From Orientia tsutsugamushi str. Boryong (GTDB lineage: Bacteria; Pseudomonadota; Alphaproteobacteria; Rickettsiales; Rickettsiaceae): a stretch of DNA of 64,000 bases. The notes below the pieces were generated by a model. The model searched no databases. It saw only the letters and a list, made by a program, of their open reading frames with translations, and was not told where the DNA came from. A program made the position numbers and the translations under genes. The stretch is from assembly GCF_000063545.1 (NCBI RefSeq), contig NC_009488.1, positions 558,001-622,000 on the forward strand. The letters run 5' to 3'. The first letter of the stretch is position 1. Each line of letters starts with the position of its first letter. This document shows positions 41,801-50,312 of the stretch, piece by piece.

Positions 41801-42307
41801 ATGGAAGCATTTTATGAGTCATACTATAAAATCTGGAGATTTTGGTATTCAGGCAAAAGTAAATGTAATATTAGAGCACTGAAGCCATTCACAGAAAATA
41901 AAGGAATAAATCTTAGCTGCAATTTTAAAAATGATATAAAAGATTTAATCATTGTAAATAGTATTCAAATACAGGCAGTACTAACACTATTAATTTGCAA
42001 TGCTACTAATAGTAAATGCAGCGAAATTAGTGTTGAAGTTGATTTGCTACCTTCTACAAATCAAAAGACAAATTATAGAATATTACAATTAATTGTTCGT
42101 AATAATGGAATTGGAATTTCAGCTGAGAAAGTGAAAAAGATAAATAATGAGCTCAGAAACTTACATATCAAAAGCTATGCAGTACTAGGATCTGAATTAC
42201 TACTCGTTAAACAGTTTATACATGAAATTACTGGAAAAATTAAACTAGAAAGTAAGCAAGGCAAGTATACAGCCTTCACGTATAGTATACCTATAGAAGT
42301 TCATTGA
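41801..42307 (+). pseudogene. Histidine kinase-like protein 5 (ATPase domain only)
   Basis: 168 codons. The first ~25 residues (MEAFYESYYKIWRFWYSG) do not resemble a kinase. From KPFTENKGINLSCNF on it is an HATPase domain with a weakened N-box (LTLLICNATNS) and G1 region VRNNGIGIS (Asp to Asn). The DHp/H-box part is absent. Its stop is 23 bases before the SpoT-like gene. Confidence 0.6.
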
Positions 42308-42330
42308 GAAACTGAAAATTAGAATTATTA

Positions 42331-42936
42331 ATGGAGATGGAGGAAATAATGTTGGCATTTTTAAATTGTGAACATATCAATAAACTACTTGATAAGCTGG
42401 ACTTGATTAATCATAGTTTTAATAAACACATTGATCTTGATAAAGTAAAAAAAGCTATATTTTATGCAAAAAAATATCATAGCAATCAAAAGCGAGATAC
42501 AGGAGAACTATACTACACACATCCATTAGAAGTAGCCCACATGGTATCAGACCACACCTTTAAAACTGATATAATTATTACTGCAATATTACACGATGTA
42601 ATTGAGGATACAAAACTAACCAAAGAAAAGATAGCAATGGAATTTAATAATAACATTGCCGAGCAAGTTCTAGCTCTTATAAGAAACATATGTGGTAAGA
42701 AAACCAGTTCCATGAAAATGATTAAAACATTAGTGAATCAAGATAAAGTAGAGCTATTACTAATCAAACTATTGGACAGATTGGATAATATTAAAACTAT
42801 ATTCATAAAGCCAGCCAAAAGAAGACAAGAAATCATACTAGAAACGCAGCAAGAATTTATACCTCTTGCTGAATACCTTAAATTACCAGAGATTGCTATA
42901 GAGCTAAATAAATACTGTGAGCTTTATGCTACCTAA
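42331..42936 (+). CDS. SpoT-like HD-domain protein (second copy)
   Basis: 201 residues, HD hydrolase domain only, paralogous to 35413-35988. It keeps YYTHPLEVAHMVSD and ILHDVIEDT, but the conserved D-x-L-H-N site reads RLDN, with His changed to Asp, which may impair activity. The start is uncertain: MEMEE at 42331 or the later MLAFLN. Its last 159 codons are repeated in inverted orientation at 31999-32478. It closes the kinase array and precedes an Rpn-like gene. Confidence 0.65.
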   Translation: MEMEEIMLAFLNCEHINKLLDKLDLINHSFNKHIDLDKVKKAIFYAKKYHSNQKRDTGELYYTHPLEVAHMVSDHTFKTDIIITAILHDVIEDTKLTKEKIAMEFNNNIAEQVLALIRNICGKKTSSMKMIKTLVNQDKVELLLIKLLDRLDNIKTIFIKPAKRRQEIILETQQEFIPLAEYLKLPEIAIELNKYCELYAT

Positions 42937-43057
42937 TAAACTAAAGTTTAATAGGGGGTTAATGTAGTGAATTGCAGAAATTAAAATTCAATAAGAGAAT
43001 GTTCATGTAAGTTATTTTGTTGTATAATTTAAAAAGAATAGAAAATATGAAAAATAT

Positions 43058-43984
43058 ATGCATTTATCAAGATTTTTAGATCCAAAGAATGATGTAGCAT
43101 TTAAAAAGATATTTGGATCAGAAAAAAACAAGGACATACTAATACATTTTCTGAACGATATATTATTGTTTGAAGGGAATAGAGAAATAACAGAAGTAGA
43201 GTTTTTAGGTACGATATTAGACGCTGATATAGCGTCCAAAAAAGAATCAATAGTAGATGTTTTGTGTAAAGATAAAAACGGAGCGCAATATATAATAGAA
43301 ATGCAAGTAGATCCTACACAAGGATTTGAAAAAAGAGCGCAGTATTATGCAGCAAAAGCATATGGTAGGCAACCAAATAGAGGAAAGGAAGGAAAATACT
43401 CAGACCTAAAGGAAGTTATATTTATAGCTATAGCAGATTATAAATTGTTTCCAAACAAAGAAGACTATATATCAAGGCATGTAATATTGGATAAAAAGAC
43501 ATATGAGCATGATCTAAAGGACTTTTCATTTACCTTTATAGAATTACCAAAATTTAAAAAAAATAGAGTGGAAGAGTTAAGTGATATAACAGAGAAGTGG
43601 TGCTATTTTTTTAAACATGCAAAAGAAACAACATTAGATGGATATCATAAAATAATAGGTGAAGATTTAATAATCAAAAGAGCGTATGAGGCATTAGATC
43701 AGTTTAATTGGAGCGAAGACGAACTAATAACCTATGAACAAGAGTTAAAGCGTATATGGGATAATAAAGCAGTAGAAGATTATAAACTCGAACGCGCTAA
43801 AGCTGAAGGTAAAGCTGAAGGTAAAGCTGAAGGTAAAGCTGAAGGTAAAGCTGAAGGTAAAGCTGAAGCAAAAAAAGATTTTGCAATAAAATTATTGAAA
43901 TCTGAATTATCAGTTGAGACAATTGCTGAATATACGGATTTATCAATACAAGAAGTATTAAATTTAAAAAATAGCGTAAAATAA
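43058..43984 (+). CDS. Rpn family nuclease/transposase-like (second arm copy)
   Basis: 308 residues, identical to the 30927-31877 protein except in the linker, which consists here of perfect KAEG tetrapeptide repeats (12-base units aaagctgaaggt). The other copy has the GIKLGEAK form and is 8 residues longer. PD-(D/E)XK residues (Asp in IVDVL, Glu-x-Gln in IIEMQV) are present. Intact; probably the result of recent duplication with the repeat arm. Confidence 0.82.
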   Translation: MHLSRFLDPKNDVAFKKIFGSEKNKDILIHFLNDILLFEGNREITEVEFLGTILDADIASKKESIVDVLCKDKNGAQYIIEMQVDPTQGFEKRAQYYAAKAYGRQPNRGKEGKYSDLKEVIFIAIADYKLFPNKEDYISRHVILDKKTYEHDLKDFSFTFIELPKFKKNRVEELSDITEKWCYFFKHAKETTLDGYHKIIGEDLIIKRAYEALDQFNWSEDELITYEQELKRIWDNKAVEDYKLERAKAEGKAEGKAEGKAEGKAEGKAEAKKDFAIKLLKSELSVETIAEYTDLSIQEVLNLKNSVK

Positions 43985-44062
43985 TAAGAAATATACAACA
44001 TACAAAATTTTACCTTTAATGTGTTGTATGCTATTTCTATTAAATCATATAGATGCCTTATA

Positions 44063-44326
44063 TCACACTACAAGTTCTATACTATACTGAACATTGAGAA
44101 GGGTATTCTTTAAGGCCTCAATATCTTTAACATGGCCGCACCATTCTTGACGAAAGCTATTCCATTTTAAGCCATGAAGGCGAATGTGGCGCTTAGTGTT
44201 TTCATCTAGTTCAGAGGAAAATTTTAAAATCACAGCAGCTTTATTTTGCTGTTCCTTATCAAAAATATTTTTACCGATTGTAGTCCAATGATTCTGAACA
44301 TTTGGATGTAAAGATAGCTGGTTCAA
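44063..44326 (-). pseudogene. traD: traD (Ti-type), C-terminal fragment (second arm copy)
   Basis: Identical in translation to 30585-30848; matches the C-terminal part of the TraD at 46850-47290. The N-terminal TraD core is missing. Confidence 0.8.
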
Positions 44327-44400
44327 AAAAAAGTAGCATTATTTTTTGAACTCTAAGATTTAAGACTATATCTCTTAATATTTAGGAATATTTTTTGATA

Positions 44401-44503
44401 TATAGTCATTTACAATGAAGTTTGCGTATAAAATATCCTGTTAGTAAATCTTATGATGCTATTGTCGCTTTTTTATGCTTAAACCTCATTGTAAATGACT
44501 ATA
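44401..44503. mobile_element. Short palindromic element (IS630-derived MITE)
   Basis: About 103 bases bounded by imperfect ~33-bp inverted repeats (tatagtcatttacaatgaag ... cattgtaaatgactata). The same termini bound 5137-5363, where a truncated IS630 transposase lies inside. This copy keeps only ends and a ~35-base centre. Confidence 0.65.
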
Positions 44504-44705
44504 GTCTATAATCTAGAATAATCTTAACTTATGAACATATGACTCTGTACCTTGATTCTAAAAATTAATCAGTTATGATGCGGAGATTGCTTTTTTTAAT
44601 TTTTTGCAAGGTCATTTGCTAACTGGTATGCGTACACATTATCAACGCCAGATTGGGATAATGGAAAATATGAAAAGTAGTGAATAAAAGGTATACAAAG
44701 AGAGG

Positions 44706-44753
44706 ATGTTGAGTTAAAAAGAAAATTTAAATAAAAAAGGAATAACCCAACAT
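44706..44753 (+). promoter_or_regulatory. Hairpin over the IS982 transposase start
   Basis: Arms atgttgagtta (44706-44716) and taacccaacat (44743-44753) pair except for one A-C mismatch. The second arm includes AT of the start codon, and the loop holds the Shine-Dalgarno-like aaaaaagg. The copy at 27575-27622 has a perfect version (taactcaacat). It may limit transposase translation. Confidence 0.5.
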
Positions 44754-45212
44754 GAAAAAATGCATTGTAACAGTATACTATTTAATAGACAATTTTTGCA
44801 AGATATATCAAGAGTGGGAAAGAAAGAGATTAATACCAAGTAGTAATCAAAGGAACAGAGATGGAAAGTTACCCTTAGCTGAGTTGTTAACAATAACGAT
44901 ATATTTTTATTTATCTCCATGCAAGGATTTTAAAAATTATTATCTATATTACTTGCGTTATAAGTATAAAGAATACTTTTGTTTACCAAGCTATAGTAGG
45001 ATAATACAACTATTACCTAGAATGTTGCTACCATTAGCCGTATTAATGCATTATCTGAAAGGAGATGAGACTGGTATATATTATATCAATTCTACAAAAT
45101 TAGCAATTTGTCATAACACACGCATTTCCAGTAATAGAGTTTTTAACAGAATTTCTAAAATTGGTAAGAGTAGTTATGGCTGGTTCTTAGGCTTTAAGCT
45201 ACATCTTGTAAT

Positions 45213-45355
45213 AGACCTCTTTCGAAACTGGTTAAGGTAGTTTAAAATTATAAATGCCAGAGATCAAATTAAATCTAAGACCGAATCTTTTACGTCCATT
45301 TCGATATTTGTCAGCAATAATTTTGAACTACCTTAACTAGTTTCGAAAGAGGTCT
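45213..45355. mobile_element. Fold-back MITE 1 in IS982
   Basis: 143 bp from agacctctttcgaaactggt to its inverted copy ending gaaagaggtct, flanked by aat on both sides (gtaat ... aattaata). The intact equivalent at 14492-14500 (ataattaataata) confirms duplication of aat. Confidence 0.92.
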
Positions 45356-45558
45356 AATTAATAATAAAGGTGAAATAATGTCAGTTAAAATTACTAAAGC
45401 TAATAAAAGCGATCTATCTGTAGCTTCAATTATTTCTAAAGGTTTATCTGGTAAATTGTTTGGTGATAAAGCTTACATATCTAAAGAGTTATTTCATCAA
45501 CTGTTCTCCAATGGTCTACGTTTATTTACTAATCTTCGTAAAGATATGAAAACATATT

Positions 45559-45700
45559 AGACTTCTTTCGAAACTGGTTAAAGAGTTCAAAATTATAAAT
45601 GCCAGAGATCAAATTAAATCTAAGACCGAATCTTTTACGTCTATTTCGATATTTGTCAGCGATAATTTTGAACTACCTTAACCAGTTTCGAAAGAAGTCT
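45559..45700. mobile_element. Fold-back MITE 2 in IS982
   Basis: 142 bp with att on both sides (catatt ... atttatta); the intact equivalent is at 14655-14670 (acatatttattgg). It lies 203 bases from MITE 1 in the same orientation, so the two are independent insertions. The arms differ slightly near the centre (ttaaagagttc versus ggtagttc). Confidence 0.92.
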
Positions 45701-45930
45701 ATTTATTAGACATAGATGATAAGCGCTTATTAAATAAACGTTCTTTAATTGAGTCTGTCTTTAATCTACTAAAAAAACATATGCATTTAGAGCATACTAG
45801 ACATCGCTCTCCTATTAATTTCTTTGTTCATATAATTTCTTCTCTTGCTTCTTATTCTATCTCTAAACTTAATCCCTATCTTATCTCCTCTTCTTTCTCT
45901 TCTTTCAACTTATCCTAAATTGGCGTTATT

Positions 45931-46140
45931 AATATATATCAAATGGCATCATAGAAATTAGTGAAACAAAATGTCAGACAGCACTATTATTAATTAAGCT
46001 TTTCGATCGACTACATAATGTTCAAATAAAACATCATCAAATGTGGTAAGAAATAACATTAAAAACCGAGCAAGAATTTATAGCTCTTACTCAATACCTT
46101 AAACTACCAAAGATTTCTGACAAGCTAGGTGGATATTTGT
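45931..46140 (+). pseudogene. SpoT-like HD fragment, decayed
   Basis: The frame reads ISETKCQTALLLIKLFDRLHN, then, after a TAA, ITLKTEQEFIALTQYLKLP. This matches the last third of the SpoT-like proteins at 35413 and 42331 (including an intact RLHN site). The first two thirds are absent; the left edge is the IS982 end. Confidence 0.7.
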
Positions 46141-46220
46141 TGTTTTATAATAATTTAGCTTTTGCTTCAGTCGTAAAATTAATAAAATTTTCTAACTTAG
46201 AAAAATAGTACAGTAAATCT

Positions 46221-46820
46221 CTATAAAATAGAACATTTGGGAATACTATTGCATGCTCCTAAAATTTTTTCAGTAAATGACATATCATCTGTGCTTGTAT
46301 GCTCTAATTCATTACTTAAAAAGTCTCTGAATTGATCAGTATTCAAAACATTGGTATCATTAATGCTATAATATGGCATTTTATTGTGAAAAAATGTTTC
46401 TATACATTCTTCATTTGAATTATTAACTACAATAGTTAAAACCTTGTTACTTAATGATTTTCTATTACCTTGTATGAAATTCTTATCATGCTTCAATATT
46501 ATAGATATATGTTGATCAGAATCAAATGCTTCAAATGCGTATAAAGTATTCAATATTTTATGTTTGCAATGATACTCTAATATATGTATATCACTTAATA
46601 CTCCATCAATGTCTCCAGTACTATAAGTTATATAATTAACTTTAGCATTAGAACTATAGTTAGATTTATCGTAAATACTATGATATGTATTGTCATTCCA
46701 TCCAGTCAAGACTAAAGTATTATTACCTGCTTTTTTTAATAAAAACACTTCTGCTAACGATACTATATCTTCTAAATTTTCATGGCTAGATGAGTTTATG
46801 CTAGAATCGCCATTATACAT
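46221..46820 (-). CDS. Hypothetical protein, unrecognised
   Basis: 199 residues with an ATG start and uninterrupted frame; I recognise no family. Visible features are a Ser/Asn-rich N-terminus (DSSINSSSHEN), no signal peptide or membrane helix, several hydrophobic strand-like segments (NNTLVLTGWNDN, LTIVVNNSNEE), and an acidic C-terminal third (SNELEHTSTDD) ending CNSIPKCSIL with two Cys. It sits between SpoT debris and traD on the same strand as traD, 29 bases after traD's stop, so it may be cotranscribed. Because genes around it are decayed, an intact 200-codon frame suggests it is either recent or still under selection. Confidence 0.5.
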   Translation of the reverse strand: MYNGDSSINSSSHENLEDIVSLAEVFLLKKAGNNTLVLTGWNDNTYHSIYDKSNYSSNAKVNYITYSTGDIDGVLSDIHILEYHCKHKILNTLYAFEAFDSDQHISIILKHDKNFIQGNRKSLSNKVLTIVVNNSNEECIETFFHNKMPYYSINDTNVLNTDQFRDFLSNELEHTSTDDMSFTEKILGACNSIPKCSIL

Positions 46821-46849
46821 ATATAATCACCTTGTTATTAAAATAATGC

Positions 46850-47290
46850 TTATACTTTATAGATAATATTTGCTATGTTATCAAGTGCTTTTTTTAAACT
46901 AGCTCGAAATTCATATTGAACATTGAGAAGGCAATTCTTTAAGGCCTCAATGTCCTTAACATTGCCGCACCATTCTTGACGAAAACTGTTCCATTTTAAG
47001 CCATGAAGGCGAATGTGGTGCTTAGTGTTTTCGTCTGGTTCAGAGGAAAATTTTAAAATCACAGCAGCTTTATTTTGCTGTTCTTTATCAAAAATATCTT
47101 TACCGATTGTAGTCCAATGATTCTGAACATTTGGATGCTGTACTAGAGTATTTTCTAAAGAAATAAATGCACCAAATAAAGTATTTGTTGGTAGGTGATC
47201 AAGCTTAGCCTTAGCGACTAGTCCACCCATTTCGATAAGACGTCGAGTACGCATTTTACGTTCTTTGATTTTGAGGTTAACCTCATCCAT
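46850..47290 (-). CDS. traD: Conjugal transfer protein TraD (Ti-type), full length
   Basis: 146 residues. The N-terminal part (KIKERKMRTRRLIEMGGLVAKAKLDHL) has the TraD motif of Agrobacterium-type plasmids (RTRRLIELGGLV); a longer C-terminal part follows (HPNVQNHWTTIGK, KWNSFRQEWCG). TraD is a small relaxosome-associated protein. It is divergent from traA with about 350 bases between, as in Ti plasmids. Two C-terminal-only copies exist at 30585 and 44063. The frame is intact. Confidence 0.75.
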   Translation of the reverse strand: MDEVNLKIKERKMRTRRLIEMGGLVAKAKLDHLPTNTLFGAFISLENTLVQHPNVQNHWTTIGKDIFDKEQQNKAAVILKFSSEPDENTKHHIRLHGLKWNSFRQEWCGNVKDIEALKNCLLNVQYEFRASLKKALDNIANIIYKV

Positions 47291-47642
47291 GATTAGCTTA
47301 GCTTTTTTTGTTGGAGAGTAATTTTTTGCTGCATAAGATTTGCCATGTTAGTAATTCAGAAAGATAAAAAAATCAGGCAAGAATATATCAAAATAAAATT
47401 CCAGTAAAGAAAAAAACCGCACCTGCCAAACCAACATCAAATAATTATAGTCAAAAAAACGTGAATCCAAGGTTAGAAGCTTTATTAAAGAATAAGCTTA
47501 TACGCAATATGCGCTCCATAAAGAGCGATGCTAAAAAATGAGTACTCATTAGCTGATCTAGTGTTAACAAAAAGCAGTTTGTGCTAGCAAAACCAAAAAA
47601 ATCATGCTAACTTAAAAAACTCAGGTGAGAATTGGTGTTGAG
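47291..47642. other. traD-traA intergenic region, candidate oriT with a small basic ORF
   Basis: The divergent intergenic region is where Ti-type oriT is usually found. It contains a possible small gene (next entry) and a ctagc/gctaac pair around 47584-47609 that can form a weak stem. I cannot identify a nick site by eye. The leader part catgctaacttaaaaaac recurs near 8330-8345 upstream of the relic traA. Confidence 0.4.
47345..47540 (+). pseudogene. Small Lys-rich ORF upstream of traA, frameshifted
   Basis: ATG at 47345 reads MLVIQKDKKIRQEYIKIKFQ then TAA; in the next frame it continues PVKKKTAPAKPTSNNYSQKN and ends KSDAKK at 47540. Joined, it would be about 65 residues, strongly basic with an Ala/Pro-rich linker, like small relaxosome or histone-like DNA-binding proteins. 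Function is unproven. Confidence 0.35.
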
Positions 47643-50131
47643 ATGGCGATACAGTTTGCAAGGATTGAATTTTTAAGTAGAAGTAAAGGATGTAATAGTT
47701 GTTGTAAGGCAGTGTATAATGCAAGAACTATTGTTAAAAACAAGAAGACAAATATAAGGTATAACTTCTCTCGTAAGAAAGATAACGTATATCATACAGT
47801 ACTGATACCAGCTTATGTAAATCAAAAATTCAAGAATATTCAAACATTAATGAATGAGGTGGAACAAACAGAAAAACGAAGAAACAGTAAGTTGTTGAAT
47901 GATATCGTAATAGCGTTGCCAGACGATAAGGAGCTAAATTCAGAAGATAGAATAAAGATTACACATGAAATAGTTGATGCAATGGAATGGGTGCAAAATG
48001 GTCTTGGAGTACAGATAGACATTCATAAGCCTCATAGAGGAGATAAAAACTGGCATGCGCATATATTGGTTACTACAAGAAGATTTAGAGAAGATGGAAC
48101 TGGTTTAGGTGATAAAGCAGTAAATTTAAACCCAAAATGCATAACATTAAGTAATGGCAAAAAGGTTGTTATTAAAGATCCCGAGATGATTCATGAAAAA
48201 GTAAAAGAAATAATTAATGCATATTTTGCTAAATTAGGCTTAACAAATAGAGTTGATAAGATAAGTGCAGTGCTGCAAAAGCATATTGTGCCTACTAGAA
48301 TTAGAAGTTTAATTAATGAAGCAGCAAATGAAAATGAGTTACGTAAAGAGGCTAATTTAAAAATTATTAAGGATGCTGATGTAATAACGGATTCTCTATA
48401 ACACATTACAAATCTATTTTTACTTAAGCAGGATATCGAAAAAGCAGTAAAAGATATACCATATATTCAGCGAAAGCAGAAATGAAACTGTTAGTTCAGC
48501 AAGTACTTAGTTCAAATAGAGTATTAGAATTGTATCATGAGAATGGTGAAGTTAGCGAATTTTTTACTACAACTGAGGTTAGAGATGAGGAAGCAAGCAT
48601 AATAAGAATAGCTAATAAAATCAATAATCGAGTTTATTACAACGATATTTACAATCTTAAAAGTAATATCGAAGGTCTAGCAAATGTTAGTGAAGAACAG
48701 AAACAAGCTCTAAGGCATATTTTGCTTAGCACTAGTGGAGTTAGAGTACTAAGAGGAAGAGCTGGAACAGGTAAATCCACTGTTTTAGCAAAAGCATATA
48801 AAATTGCAACAAATCGTGGACAAAATGTTATTGGCCTTGCTCCCACTCATAAGGCAGTATCAGAGCTGAAGAACAAAGGTTATACAGATGTCTATACAGT
48901 AAAGGGATTTTTGTATAATCGAAAAAAATTTTTATGCAAAATAGGTTAATAGTAGTAGATGAAGCTGGAATGGTAGGTACTAAAGCTTAGGCAGAGCTAT
49001 TTAGAGTAGTTAGAAACAATAATTGTCAACTGATACTCGCTGGGGATGAAAAGCAGTTAGCTTCAATAGAAAGAGGCGGAATGTTTGAGATTCTGAGTAA
49101 TATTTTCGGTTCACATGTTTTAGTGAATATTCGAAGACAAAGTGAAAACTGGAGCAGAGAGGTAGCAATGAAGTTTGCTGAGAGTAATATTTTAAGCGGT
49201 ATAACCTTACCTGAGGCAAAATAACTGCGTTAAGTTTGATAATACGTTGCAGGACTCAATGAGTAAGTTAAGATACAACTGGAGTCTAAGCAAGTTTAAG
49301 CTACATGAAAAATTGGTAATTACAGTACGTAATAAAGAGGTAGACATTCTTAATTCAAGTATTAGATCTTTGTTAAAAGCTAATGGCACGCTACAAGGCA
49401 CAGAATATAGGCGTTCAATAGCTGGAAGGAAAGAGTCCTACATGGCTGGAGATCGAATTGTATTTCAAAAAAGCGATAAGGATTTACAAATACAAAATAG
49501 TGAATTTGCAACTTTAACTTCGGTTAATAAAAATGAATTTGTAGCTAAGACAGATGCAGGACAAGATGTGAGTTTTGACCCAAGCAAAATACAATTTAAA
49601 CATGGTTATGCAAGTACTGTTTATAAGGCCCAGGGAGCTTCTATAAAAGATGTATACATTCTTCATAACGGAGTTGGTAATATAAGCAGCTCATACGTAG
49701 CCATGACAAGGCATATAGAACAGTTAAAGTTATATTGTAATAAAGAAGCTACTAGCAGTTTTAGCAGCTTAGTATATCAGCTCAGCAGAGCAAATTACAA
49801 ATCGGCAAGCATAAACTTAAAAACTAATGAAGATTTAAATAAAGAAAATCCAACTATTTTAAGTAAAATTTGTGGTTGGTTTAAGTCTATAGTAACTGAT
49901 GTAGGAGACAGATTTCATAAAAACGCTAAATATTATCAGTACGATAAAAAACCAGAGCAATTAGCTGACATTAAGATCGAACAACCTAATATAGTTAATG
50001 ATATAAGAAAATCAGAAATAAGTCCAAATAATGAATTAAAGGCTACAAAGACCGCAAACGATATTTCAACTACAGAAAAACTCAACACAAAGCCTGAACA
50101 ACAAAATCCAAGAGTTAGTATTCGAAGGTAA
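47643..50131 (+). pseudogene. traA: TraA (Ti-type relaxase/helicase), broken
   Basis: Relaxase part (MobQ/TraA type) from ATG 47643 (MAIQFARIEFLSRSKG); an upstream in-frame GTG at 47625 is less likely. The metal-binding histidines appear in NWHAHILVTTRR. The frame breaks at a stop near 48399, and the part 48410-48480 is in other frames. The helicase part has Walker A GRAGTGKSTVL and Walker B VVDEAGMVGT. There are stops at 48946 and 48988 (TAG) and a frameshift near 49215. The last piece, 49247-50131, has motif KHGYASTVYKAQGA and YVAMTR. In the working protein these halves nick oriT and unwind the transferred strand. At least four lesions make it inactive. Confidence 0.9.
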
Positions 50132-50312
50132 AATGAGCTGCATAGAGCAGCTCAAGGATAATAAAGATATGAATTTACTAAGTAGAATGTGAAAGTTATG
50201 AAACTTAGAAAGATTCGTTAACAGAAATACTATCTCAACAATCACTCAGCAAAAATATTATACCATTTAAACGGTAAAAATACAAATAAATTTAGCGAAG
50301 GTGAGGTTCTGT

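Larger units (their letters stand above)
42460..44385 (-). repeat. 1.93-kb inverted repeat, arm B
   Basis: Reverse complement of 30549-32475 (plus about 20 bases that lie left of the intron in arm A). It has no intron. The empty intron site reads gatatagtct-taaatcttag on the minus strand at about 44355-44385. The only length difference is in the Rpn linker. Confidence 0.9.
44752..45918 (+). pseudogene. IS982-family transposase, interrupted twice
   Basis: Starts MKKCIVTVYYLIDNFCKIYQ and runs in frame to FLGFKLHLVI, where MITE 1 cuts it. The second piece (from about 45356) reads NNKGEIMSVKITKANKSD, then GKLFGDKAYISKELFHQ and LRLFTNLRKDMKTY, cut by MITE 2. The third piece, from 45701, reads LLDIDDKRLLNKRSLIESVF and LEHTRHRSPINFF, ending FNLS at 45918. 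The DDE residues (in GFKLH, GDKAYIS and IESV segments) are retained, so it was intact before the insertions. A hairpin covers the start codon. Confidence 0.85.
44645..45926 (+). mobile_element. IS982-family element carrying two MITEs
   Basis: Ends acgccagattgggataa (44645) and its inverted form ttatcctaaattggcgt (ending 45926). Removing the two MITEs and duplicated triplets leaves about 990 bases, normal for IS982. Confidence 0.88.

Noticed and set aside
44714-44920. 68-residue minus-strand ORF in the IS982 leader
   Set aside because: It is antisense to the transposase start and its hairpin, with no support as a gene.
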